Assembly: GCA_949775045.1 (NCBI GenBank)
Contig: OX459110.1
Location: 5,092,229 to 5,156,228, forward strand
Length of the DNA stretch: 64,000 bases
From: Metridium senile
Lineage: Eukaryota > Cnidaria > Anthozoa > Actiniaria > Metridiidae
Direction of reading: 5' to 3'
Shown: positions 25,001-37,000 of the stretch, one piece after another
How positions within the stretch are numbered: position 1 is the stretch's first letter
How the letters are laid out: each line of letters starts with the position of its first letter
Notes under the pieces: model-generated
What the model was told of the DNA's origin: nothing
Database searches by the model: none
The model's input: the letters and a program-made list of their open reading frames with translations, nothing else
Program-made: the position numbers and the translations under genes

Positions 25001-28000
25001 AAACTAATTTGAAATCAAATTTCGATAAAGAAATTGAATGTTCTAACCTCGATAGGAACGCTTGCTTCAGTAGGTTTGGCTGTAAAGCAATATACTTAAT
25101 GGTTACGACCAGGGCTTATTTACATTGTTCAAAATTTGAACTATTTCCTTGTTTTTTAATAAAAATATTTATTAATTGTTTCTATTATATTTTTCAAAAA
25201 CACGACAACATGCCCTATCATAAACATATTACTCATTTTAATGCTATTCATAACAATTATAGCAATATAATTAATGGTTATGCCCAAGGCTTATTTGCAT
25301 TGTTTAAAATTGAATCAATATTTGAATTATTTCCTCTTTTTAATAAACAGTCCTGAACATGACCAAAACTGGTCATTGTTATTTGTTATGATATTTGAGA
25401 ATCAAAACATTGCATTGTTTTGATTCTCAAATATCATAACAAATAACAATGACCAGTTTTGGTCATGTTCAGGACTGATAAAAATATGTATTAATAGTTT
25501 CTAATGTATTGATAGAAAACACGACAACTCGTACGATCATAAACACCAACTAATTATAAAATTGGATTCGCTGGTGATAATTTTCCATTTTCAATGTTAA
25601 GCCCTCTATACATTGATGAGAATAATTGTTTTACTAGTCTCCCCGCGGCCGTTTTTAACTTCGTCATTTATTGCATTTAGTGGCATACTACGGAGCCCTC
25701 AGGGGACATGCATAACTTTTTTTGCTGTCGAGTTTTTGGTCGACTTTTTGGTCAAGTTTTTGGTCGACTTTTTTTTCTGTCGAGTTTTTGGATGACTTTT
25801 TGGTCAAGTTTTTGGTCGACTTTTTTTTCTGTCGACTTTTTGGTCGACTTTTTGGACGGGTTTTTGGTCGACTTTTTGGTCGACTTTTTGGACGAGTTTT
25901 TGGTCGAGTTTTTGGACGAGTTTTTGGACGAGTTTTTGGTCGAGTTTTTGGACGAGTTTTTGGTCGAGTTTTTGGACGAGTTTTTGGTCGAGTTTTTGGT
26001 CGAGTTTTTGGTCGAGTTTTTGATGATATATATAGCGATTAGTTTTAATGAACAAATCAAATGATAACTTATATATATAGTCTACATTTTATTATATAAT
26101 TAACATTGATTTATGATGTTACTGTTAGTTATATGATGAGTAAATCAAATGATATATATAGTCTACATTTTATTATGTAATTAACATTGATTTATGATGT
26201 TACTGTTAGTTATATGATGAGTAAATCAAATGATATATATAGTAGTGGGGCGGATAAGCGTAATTTTTTTGAAGAATTGTGCACTTTTTGAAGAAAGCAC
26301 CAAATTTTGCACAGAGGTAGCTTATGATGGCCTTTAAAGATCTAGATATGGAGCCATCGCAAAATATCACTATTTGGCCATTTAAGGGGGGTATTTAGCG
26401 TGGAAACGAGGCTAAAACTATAAATATCTCTAGAAACGGTTTTTCCTTTTAATATCACTTCCTTAAATCTCAGTATAAGTATATTTATGTGTAGCAACCT
26501 TAATATCCTGTTAAATTTGTCATTCTACCATTTAGGGGATATTACATGGAAACGAGGCTAAAACTAAAAATACCTCTAAAAACTGTCTTTACACACTATT
26601 ACGCCTTGTTTAAAGCTCAATATGAGTTTATTTATGTGTAACATACTTTATATCAGCTGAAGTAAGCCATTCTTTCATTTATGGGATATTGCATGGAAAC
26701 GAGGCTGACCATTTAAAAGCTATATTTAGCTTGGATATATGCAAATAGAACATCAAGTAATATGTATAAGAATATATATAGTCTAGAAAAATATGCGACT
26801 AAAACTAATTAAATCTATTGCATTTTCGGAAAGAGTTGATAACATATTTTGTGTGAAATCCTTAAAGTTGTTTGGTTCAATCCTTTGATTAAAGGGGCAC
26901 TTGGATGAAAACGCCCCGTTTTTTGAAAGTCCGAATAATTCAAGTATTTGAGAATAATATGACTCAATTATGATTATGAAAACATGATTGGCAAAAATTT
27001 TAGCCTGGGAGCCACTCGCAGTTAAGAAATTTTGGTTTAAAAACTATAAGAACAATAGGGTTGAGTAAATGACGTCATAATTTTTATCCGCCAATTTTGA
27101 CTGTGAAGAAAATATGTTGCTTGGCTACTATTGGTCATTTCCAATTTTCATCGATTTTCATCCAAGTGCCCCTTTAAGTTATTATTATGTACTGTCAATA
27201 TAAAAGTTAATCTTCAACACAGTGGCCTTCACATGCACAAAGTGCAGTGCACTGTAAAGATGACTTGCGGCATGTGCAGTGGTTTTTACATCCTTTCTTA
27301 CATCCGCATTTCACTAAGGCATGCGACGATGATGAGATGTCTGGAAGGGTTGACCATAGTGGTAGTAGCACTTCCTGACACTCCCTCCAGCCCCACTGGC
27401 TAGGACACGGCAGGCTCATAATTGACGTAAGAGCCTGTCCCCAGCAATGACAACCTTGGTAAACTGCTCTTCGTAAATGCTGAATCAATGCTGCTTGTGT
27501 CGGAGGTATAGCATCCATAGGTCTTCCTTTCTGGGCAAAAAGCTGTTTCCGGGCATCGTTGACGCGTAGTTTTGTGCTTGTGCGATCATACAGCAACACA
27601 ACAAACCGCTCAATCTTCTCCAGACTTTCATCACTCAATGACCTACATGACATAAAGTGGAGGAATGCTGAAGTGACATCATCATACTGCAGCCAGGTTT
27701 GCCAGGCAGTCTTCTTGCCTTTGCCTAAAAAGCAAGAAACAGTGTCACACCCTGTAAAGGCATGAAACATCGGCAAAGCTCGTGCTTTGTTGGGACCAAG
27801 AGATGCTGCAATTTCGTGAACGCTAAATCTTCTACGATTGACTCCAGTGCCAAAAAAGATCCATAACTCTTCAATTTCAGGCAAGCTTTGAATGGCACTA
27901 ATGCCTATTGCTACGACATCAGTGTCCACTGTTCGAATACCAATTTTTTGATATCCAGATTGAACAGCATCAGCTACGTGAACAAACACTCGGGTATCGG

Positions 28001-31000
28001 CTTCCTCGTGGTCGCAAGGAGCAATACGTGATGTATCATCGTTAGAAGGACTAGTAAGGACTTGCTCACCTTTCGTTATAAATACTTGCTTGCCAACTCC
28101 AAAGTCAACCAAAGGAACCTGCTCAGCTAGGAAGTAGAATAATTCCTTCTTGTTCAAGTCTACTCTCAAGAATTCTGGCCAGTTCTTTGGGACAAGTGTG
28201 GATGCCTGCACTCGCCTTCGTACACCTTTCCCCCTCTTGTCTCTTGTAGTCTGTTTCAGGCTGTTGGCAATGTACTCATCAAACACAACATCTAATCGAT
28301 TGACATGGTGGAGCTGAGACTTGAGATGAGGTATGAGAACATAGTCAGAGTAATCCTGGAATGTTTTCACAGCATTTGTTGGTTTGAGCATATTGATGAT
28401 TGCTGCACCATCCAAGATCATTGCTTCTACCTTCTGCCTGCCTTCTTCAAGACTTGAGAATGGAAGGCAGTCAAGCAGATCGGACTTCTTAGAAGAAATA
28501 CGTAGTTTCCCGTTAAGAGAAATAGATGGTGGGCATCCTTGGTTTTCATGTTGAAAAAAGTCATCAAGATCTTCATTTCTCGTCTGGCAAGAGATGAAAA
28601 GTCTTGAAAACAGAGCACAGTCAGTTTTAAGAGAAGAAATTTGTTGTTTTTCCTTAGATAGTGGCTTTCTAGAAGGGGTTTTAAATAATGCCAGCTTATT
28701 CTTCTTGATAGGGTCGCATACGTTCTTCTCTTGATTCTCTAAACGTTCTTTTTGAAAGTTGTCAAACTGGCTTTTTCCAAGTGCTTCAATTTCTTTGACG
28801 GTCTTTATCACGTCGACAGCAGCTAGGTCGCGAGTGTCAAGCACGATAAGATCTTTGCTCTTCTCTGTAAAGGGATTCCCCATTTCTTCAACCACTGTTA
28901 CTAACGATTGAACTTCTTTGGCAAACTTTGATTGCAGACCTTTTGATGTTTCATGGTGCTTTCCTATCCGTTGTGTTTCATCTTCGATTCCACTGAATGA
29001 TGCTTCAAACTCTGTAACCATTCGTGCAATTTCAGGTCCGGCGACCATCCAACGTCATAATGCTTCTGGACTCTCTGTAAGCCCTACGGCGCCACCATCT
29101 CCTTTTACTAGAGCATTGTTTTGTTCATGCGCCTGGTCAATAGCAATTGCAGAGAAAGCGTTGGAACTTTTCTTTACAATGAAGCCTCCTTCATTCAGTT
29201 CTTGATAAACCTGAGGGAGTTTATGTTGAAGTACCTGGATGTCTTGAAGATGAACTGGCAACCATCTTGCATAATTAATGTGATTAAGAGAAAAAAACCA
29301 TGGGACGATTTTGTGTAGAACACTAATGTACAGGGAAAAGTTTGATTCTCTCAGTGAGCGCACAAACAGCAAATAGATTAATTCGAGCTGGAGTGTGGTG
29401 TACCAAAATTGAAACTGCGGGTAAAGAGTTGAATGATCACTACACCAATCATCGAATGACATTGACTGCGCAATTAAGCCTTTGTCCTTGAACATATGGA
29501 AGGCTTTATTCAGCAAGCAGAAAAGAGCACTTGCTGTTACCTCGTGTGCATGCCTTGCACGTTTAACGTTTGATCCCTTTAGAAAAGCATTTGCAACACC
29601 AGGTGAGGCGATGTTTGCTTGAACTAAAGCACTTGTCCATCCACTGTCTTCAAGCAAGTCGCCAAGAACTGATAAAGTGGCCATTTCGATATGAAGGCCG
29701 CCTGGGATGATTACAAACTGCTGCTCACCATGCGTATCTGGCCAATTCCACTGTATTTGCTTAGCCACACTATAAAGGGGCTGATCTACAGTAATCACTG
29801 GAATTTGACCAGGGTTCAGAAACTCGATTGCGCTTTTGATTACATTCATAGCATGACGTATCATGGCCACAGACTTAGCTTCATAGGAAAACAATGGAAA
29901 TAAGGAAGAAATTGCAGGTAGCGTAGAACAGTCACCTTGTTGCATGATTGAATGATAACCAGACCAAGTTACAGAACATTCAGGTTCAGGTTGATTGTTG
30001 TCTTGCGTTGTCCTTGTTACCCTTTCAACTGCACGAAGCCATTCATATTCTTCTTTCTTTGCTTTCTCAAATTCACAGGGTCTTTGCTCTCTTTGAGGTA
30101 TATTAGCTTTTGGGGCAGTTTCCGCAGTGTTCCACAAAATACAGGGTGGCACTTCAGCATACCAGTCTGGAAGGCAACAAATAGATTTTGTAGATAATTG
30201 ACCCCCACACTCCATAACTGTGACATCTCTCTCCTGGCCTGTATTTGTGCTATCCATATTCTGGAAGAGAGAAATGCCAGTTCCATGGAAAGCTCCTTGT
30301 GCTGTATTTGAACTGGGATTGTGGTCGATGTTATCAATCGCGGCAGTAGTAAAAAGATCTTTTCTCAATTTGGTCGGACATACGACACCCTCTTCTTCAA
30401 ATCGTCGGCAAACAGCATTTCCAACATCAGTGGAGATTGACAATACTCTATCATATGATATGGAAATGCCGAGTTTACTTAGAGAATCCACTAGATCCCG
30501 CTTACGAGTTTGAGCATGAAGAGAGACACCTATGTATATCGGTAATGGTGTTTCTCGGTCTTTGTTATGGCGAACATAATTTGAATTATCTTCTGGTTTA
30601 CGCGAGTAGCAATTAAACTGCAGCAGCTGAGCAATGGTTAAAGCAGCTTGCGATGAGTCGATTTTCATCTGATTCTGGATGTTTGGGCCATAAAGTATCA
30701 TTTTTACCAATGATTTTAGAGATGACGGAGTAGATTCTTCCTGACAATCTGCTTTGAACTCGCCGTCAAAATTAAGCTGCATTGACAACATCTCCTTCCT
30801 TACAATCTCAGCTGCTTTTGCAAGATGGTTGGCTTCAGTATCAGTGTTTGACTCGAGGGCTTTTCTGAGAGCTATACCTATCTCGCTGTCAAAAGCCAGA
30901 TAAGTATCCCGACCTTGCGGGTAGGCTTTCAGATCTGGAATGCTTACAAGTATCCTCTCTTTTAGTCGGGTGGAGTGTATAGTGGTGTCTACGTAACCAA

Positions 31001-34000
31001 ACTGCTTCAGTCGAGATGAGTACATGCTTGAGAGATCTTTTAACTTCAACACCGATACAACATCGCTTTCATCCCTCCTTTCTTCTATATAGGCAACTAA
31101 CTCTGCCAGAATAATGCCATGAATGACTTTATCAGCGTGATGTTTGGCATCAACTTTGTTTTCTGCAGATCTTGCTCTATTGTATAAAGCTGTTAAGCAT
31201 GTTTTGTGATAAACTGCATCGATTGCAACCATGTCACCGGCACTTAGTTTTGCTAACAGCTCATTATCTTGCAAAAGTAAAGCACAATCACGGACTCGAT
31301 TATTTATACCAAGTGTGCTTACTTTATGCATTGGCTCATTATTATCGGGCTTGTCACAAAAGAAGCATTGTTCTTTAGAATGACCACATTCTGAAGGTGT
31401 CTTTTTCCTTTTAGGATATACCTCTCTTGCTTCATCTACAGTGACATCTGAGAAACGCTTTTTTGCTCTCTTGAGCTTGGTGTTGTTATATTTGAGAGCA
31501 CAGCTCTTGTGCCAGCAGGCATTATTTCTTCTCAAGCATTCCTCTACGCCATTTCCCTCATCCAGTATATCTAGGTTAACATCTATGATATTAGGGTTCA
31601 GTTCATGAAAGATCTGAAGATTAGTCGCCAAGGATTTGTATCCCGAACCAACATCTGTTCGTTTCGACTTCGCTGGGCACTGAAGTGATTCATTTTTACT
31701 ACTCTGACATAAAACACACTTTTTCCAGTCGATAACATTTTGCATTATACAATTTGAAACCAAATGCAAGATTACTATTAAATATTTCAAGAACATTCGA
31801 AGATACTTACAGATCACTCAGAGAGAAAATCCAAAATGGCCGGCTCTAAATGTCTTGCAATGAATGATGGGTAAGCCCCAAAGCATGATGGTAAGTCCCA
31901 GTCTCCAAACAATAAATAAGCATAAAAAGATGCAATACCACAAAAACAACAAAATATTTCTAGCGTTAAACTAAAGGATATTCTTTTTGTTTGATTTTTA
32001 CATCTCCTCATTATCAATTGATAATAATTTTCAATGATATGTATATTTTGCATATATCCAAGCTAAATATAGCTTTTAAATGGTCAGCCTCGTTTCCATG
32101 CAATATCCCATAAATGAAAGAATGGCTTACTTCAGCTGATATAAAGTTTGTTACACGTAAATAAACTCATATTGAGCTTTAAACAAGGCGTAATAGTGTG
32201 TAAAGACAGTTTTTAGAGGTATTTTTAGTTTTAGCCTCGTTTCCATGTAATATCCCCTAAATGGTAGAATGACAAATTTAACAGGATATTAAGGTTGCTA
32301 CACATAAATATACTTATACTGAGATTTAAGGAAGTGATATTAAAAGGAAAAACCGATATTTATAGTTTTAGCCTCGTTTTCACGCTAAATACCCCCTTAA
32401 ATGGCAAAAAAGTGATATTTTGCGATGGCTCCATATCTAGATCTTTAAAGGCCATCATAAGCTACCTCTGTGCAAAATTTGGTGCTTTCTTCAAAAAGTG
32501 CACGATTTTTCTGCTTATCCGCCCCACTATAGTCTACATTTTATTATGTAATTAACATTGATTTATGATGTTACTGTTAGTTATATGATGAGTAAATCAA
32601 ATGATATATATAGTCTACATTTTATTATGTAATTAACATTGATTTATGATGTTACTGTTAGTTATATGATGAGTTATCCTCAAGCTCTCAGAAAGCAGAA
32701 AGCAGAAAGCATCAGAAAGCAGTTCAACAACAGGACAATCGAAACAACATCGCCATGCATTATACCAAGACTGGACATTCCATTAACTGGGATTCTGGTG
32801 AATGTATTTCTTTTAGTGGGAACAGAAAGCAAAGACTAGTCCTTGAAAGTTGGTTTACCAAGTTAGAACATCAACCAATTAATAGATCTATTACACTTCC
32901 AACACAATACAACCGGCTTGTAAACAAACTTAACAAACAAAACGCCGCCGAAACGGTACCGCCACACAATGGGACTTATGCCGCTAATTACACCCAAGCG
33001 GTTCAGCCACACAACAAGACCGATGCCGCTAATGACGCAACATCCATTAATTAGCGTGGGAGTATAAATATCACTCTATCTGACTTTTTATTCACTTGAC
33101 TCTGAAGATGACTTCCGCACAGGATGTCGAAACGTCAGTCACATCAAACAGCCCTTCTGAGGGCTACATCCACCCGGATGATCCTATTACAAATATTGTT
33201 ACTTCGACAAATATTGTTACTTCGATAAACATTCATTCACCTGGGTTCAGACCATTCAATACAATAGTTATATAATGAGTAAATCAAATGATATATATAG
33301 TCTACATTTTATTATATAATTAACATTCATTTGTGATGTTACTGTTAGTTATATGATGAGCAAATCAAATGATATATATAGTCTATATACATTTCATTAT
33401 GATGTAGATCAATTAATGAGCAGAGGGCTTTAAAGGGAAGCTAAGCTTTCTTATCGTAAGAATCTACTCTCCCCCTCGGCCCTCAATTCTACACAGTCAT
33501 TTACACCCTATTACAATATAATTAATAATTCATGCAACTTCACACGGTTTATGTGTGCAAATGTTATTATTCAAGATTATAAGTATTATTTGAAATGCAG
33601 ATAAAAAGATCTAAATTAATTGTTGGATTTTAAGAACTAAACAAAATATGTTGGCTTAAACTACAATATTTTTGCATCTTCAGGAGAGTAATTTGGCATT
33701 TGAAAATTTTGCTTACTAGCTCATGATAATGTTTGCCAGTTCAGAAAATTCAGCGATGTAGTTTTGTTTTGCCTCTCCGATCTTGCTCGATAACACTCAA
33801 TATCTTTCCGAGGTTTGAGAAACTGCCTTTCTTGTTAGGCCTTTTGAAGCAAGTACTCTTTTAAGCTGCTACTCTTTTAATGTTTGATGGTGTAAACAAT
33901 TTCTTTTTGAGAGTATCCAAGGTTAAAGTATTGTTCCGATTAGCTTGTCACGTTCTCTCTGGTCCGCCATCTTGGTTATATAGAGAATACAAACTCAACC

Positions 34001-37000
34001 AAAAACTCGTCCAAAAACTCGTCCAAAAACTCGACCAAAAACTCGACCAAAATCTCGACCAAAAACTCGTTCAAAAACCCGACCAAAAACTCGTCCAAAA
34101 ACTCGACTGAAAAAAATTTCTGTATGTCCCCTAGAGAGCTCCGTAGTACGCATACTAAGGATCATGTTGAAAATATTATACACATCGGAGAACATTATGG
34201 CAGAATATTTAAGTCTAGAATTCAACACTGTTGGTCGAGCCTAACATAATATTGAAATCGAGACTTAAAAATCTACCATCTGATGGGTGAGGATGAATCC
34301 TAAAGGTGTTTTATTATACCGAATAAATAGTTTGTTCAAAATTTCTCGAGTCAACAATTCAAAAGTTGCAGTCCAATAGGTTTCTGTCCAATATCGCAAA
34401 ATAATGGATCGCCAAGTGACTGAAATGCGGAGATGTGATTGGAGGATTCTCTAACAGAGTTATAAAAATAGACTATATCTTCTAAACAGTGGAATGATTA
34501 AACAAGTTTTGTAAAATCATTTTTATATAATAATTAGATAATCTAATACTAATTAAAATAGATTAAAATATTTTAGGATTAGAAATATTTTTGAATTTTT
34601 TTTTTATTCATTTCTAAATTGTAATTTTTTCTAAATTTAAAAAAATACATAAAAAAATAATATTTTCAAATAAGTAGAAAAAATATCGTTTTTATTACGT
34701 ACCAATAACGTCATTGGCTGCAATCTTGTTATCAGAGTCTTCCAGCGACGAACCTGGTGAGAAACGATCAAGTATTACTTGTCCGTCCTTTCACTGTTTG
34801 GCCATTAAAGCAAAAACCTTCGACCTTCAGCCAGCAACCATGAATGTTACATACACCCTACATCAAAACGTTTAAACTATTTTTTTCTGGCCTTTTTGTG
34901 CTATAATAAGTCAATCGGTCTTTCCACAATAACATATTAATACGAGCGTGTACTGGTGGCTATGAACGCTTGGTGTCACAAGCTCAAGCTTCTAGAAAAG
35001 GGTATATTTGCTTAAAGAAAAATATAAAAAACTCTCTTTAGTTTTGTTTTCTATTTTTCATTTTGTTTAGAAATATATTTTATATTTATCTATTTACTCA
35101 TTTCAAAATAATAAACAATTAATTTTGAGATAATACGTAAAAATTGATATTTTCAAACAAGTATAAAAATAACATTATTATTACGTACCAATAACGCCAT
35201 TGTTGTAAGAGTTTTCCGGAGAAAAGCCTGGCGAGAATTGAACATTTTATTAATCCATTTTATTAGTCTTTTTCAATATGGTTTTCGACTTTTTTAAGCA
35301 TTACAAAGATGAGACTTAATAATATTTATAAAAATTATAGCAATATAATTAATGATTACGCCCAGTACTTAGTTGCATTGATTAATATTAAGTCAATTTT
35401 TGAGCTATTTTCTCTTTTTAATAAAAATATGTATTAATTGTTTCTATTATATTTTTACAAAACACGATAACACGTACGATCATAAACATCAATCAATTAC
35501 AAAATGGAATTCATTTATAATAATTTCCCATGTTCAATTTTAAGCCCCCTATACATTGATGAGAATAACTGTTTACTAGTCTCCCCCGCAGCCGTTTTTA
35601 GCTTCGTCATGCATTGCATTTAGTGGCATACTAAGGATCATGTTAAAAATATTATGCACTTATTGGATTCATCGGAGAACATCATCGCAGAAGATTTTAG
35701 TCGAGAATTCAGTGAGACCGCAGGTCGAGCCTAATATTAAAATCGAGACTTAATATCTGCCATAATGGGTGAGGATGAATCCTATAGGTGTCTTATTATA
35801 CCCAACAAATAGTTTGTTCAAAATACCTCGAGTAAACAATTCAAAGGTTGCAGTCCAATAGGTTGCTATCCAATATCGCACAATAATGGACCGCCACGTG
35901 ACTGAAATACGGAGATGTGATTGGAGGATTACTTGTGAGTTATAATAATAGACTATATATCTTCCAAGCGGTGGAATGACCACACAAGTTTTTATAAAAT
36001 AATTTTTATATAATAATAGAATAATCTTAAAATAATTAAAATAAATTGAAACATTTAAGGATTTACCAATATATATATGTGTATTATTTTTTTTTTTCAT
36101 TTTGTTTAGAAATATTTTTATATTCATTTATTTATTTGCTAATTTCTAAACAGTAAATTATTAATTTTGAGAAAACACGTTAGGTGAAATTTTCAAACAA
36201 GTATAAAAAGATCATTTTTTACTTACCAATAGCGCTATTCTTGTCATAGTTTTCCAGAGATGAACCTGGAGAGAATTGAGCATTTTATTAATCTGACCTT
36301 TAATGCCTTTTTCAATATGTTTTTCAACTTTTTTGAGCATTACAAAGATGAGATTTAATAATATTTATAACAATTTTAACAATGTAATTAATGGTTATGC
36401 CCAGTGCTTAGTTGCATTGTTTAAAATTGAATCAATATTTCAGCTATTTCCTCAAATATCATAACAAATAACAATGACCAGTTTTGGTCATGTTCAGGAC
36501 TGATAAAAATATGTATTAATAGCTTCTATTATATTTATAGAAAACACGACAACACGTACTATCATAAACATCAACTAATTATAAAATGGTATTCATTGGT
36601 AATACTTTTCCATGTTCAATTTTAAGCCCCCTATACATTGATGAGAATAACTGTTTTACTAGTCTCCTCTGCAGCCGTTTTTAGCTTCGTCATGCATTGC
36701 ATTTAGTGGCATACTTAGGATCATGTTGAAAATATTATATACTTATTCGATTCATCGGAGAACATTATTAAAACAAATTTTAAGTCGATATAATTTCAAT
36801 AATTCAATATTGGGTGAGACCGCAGCTCAGGCCTAATACTAAAATCGAGACTTAAAAATCTGCCACAATGGGTGAGGATGAATCCTATAGTTGTTTTATT
36901 ATACCCAACAAATAATGTTTTCAAAATATCTCGAGTAAACAATTAAAATATTGTAGTCCAAACGTTTGCTGTCTACGAACCACTAATTTCAGTATTGCAA

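Larger units (their letters stand above)
26081..33400. repeat. 81-bp satellite array, split by two insertions
   Basis: Units beginning 'tctacattttattat' and containing 'attaacattgatttatgatg' recur every 81 bp (26081, 26162, ...). The array stops at 26240, resumes at 32529, stops again at about 32673 and resumes at about 33265. The breaks mark insertion of the 26244-32528 transposon and the 32674-33264 retroelement fragment. Confidence 0.9.
25686..34148. mobile_element. Outer TIR element with minisatellite ends, containing nested insertions
   Basis: Left end 'tactacggagccctc' and right end (inverse) 'tactacggagctctc' are inverted repeats that continue through 'ggggacat' into a 12-bp minisatellite ('gtcgagtttttg' left, 'caaaaactcgac' right). 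Empty sites exist in paralogous intron units: 'tagtggcatactaaggatca' at about 35620 and a similar site near 36706. 'gcatac' flanks both sides of the insertion. Removing the nested transposon (about 6.3 kb) and Penelope fragment (about 0.6 kb) leaves about 1.6 kb of non-coding element. Confidence 0.65.

Noticed and set aside
25708..26064. Several overlapping long ORFs (Phe-Leu-Val-Glu, Gly-Arg-Val-Phe and Lys-Asn-Ser repeats)
   Set aside because: All are translations of the 12-bp minisatellite, open in several frames at once because its units are a multiple of three; no start context or domain.
27207..31817. Two separate transposon genes (613 and 920 codons)
   Set aside because: They are in the same frame with a single TGA between them; the upstream frame also extends beyond 31745 only through a non-ATG start.
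26244..32528. Assignment of the 6.3-kb transposon to the CACTA superfamily
   Set aside because: The termini read 5' (T)AGTG ... CACT(A) 3', the reverse of CACTA ends, and no CACTA-type transposase motifs were seen.
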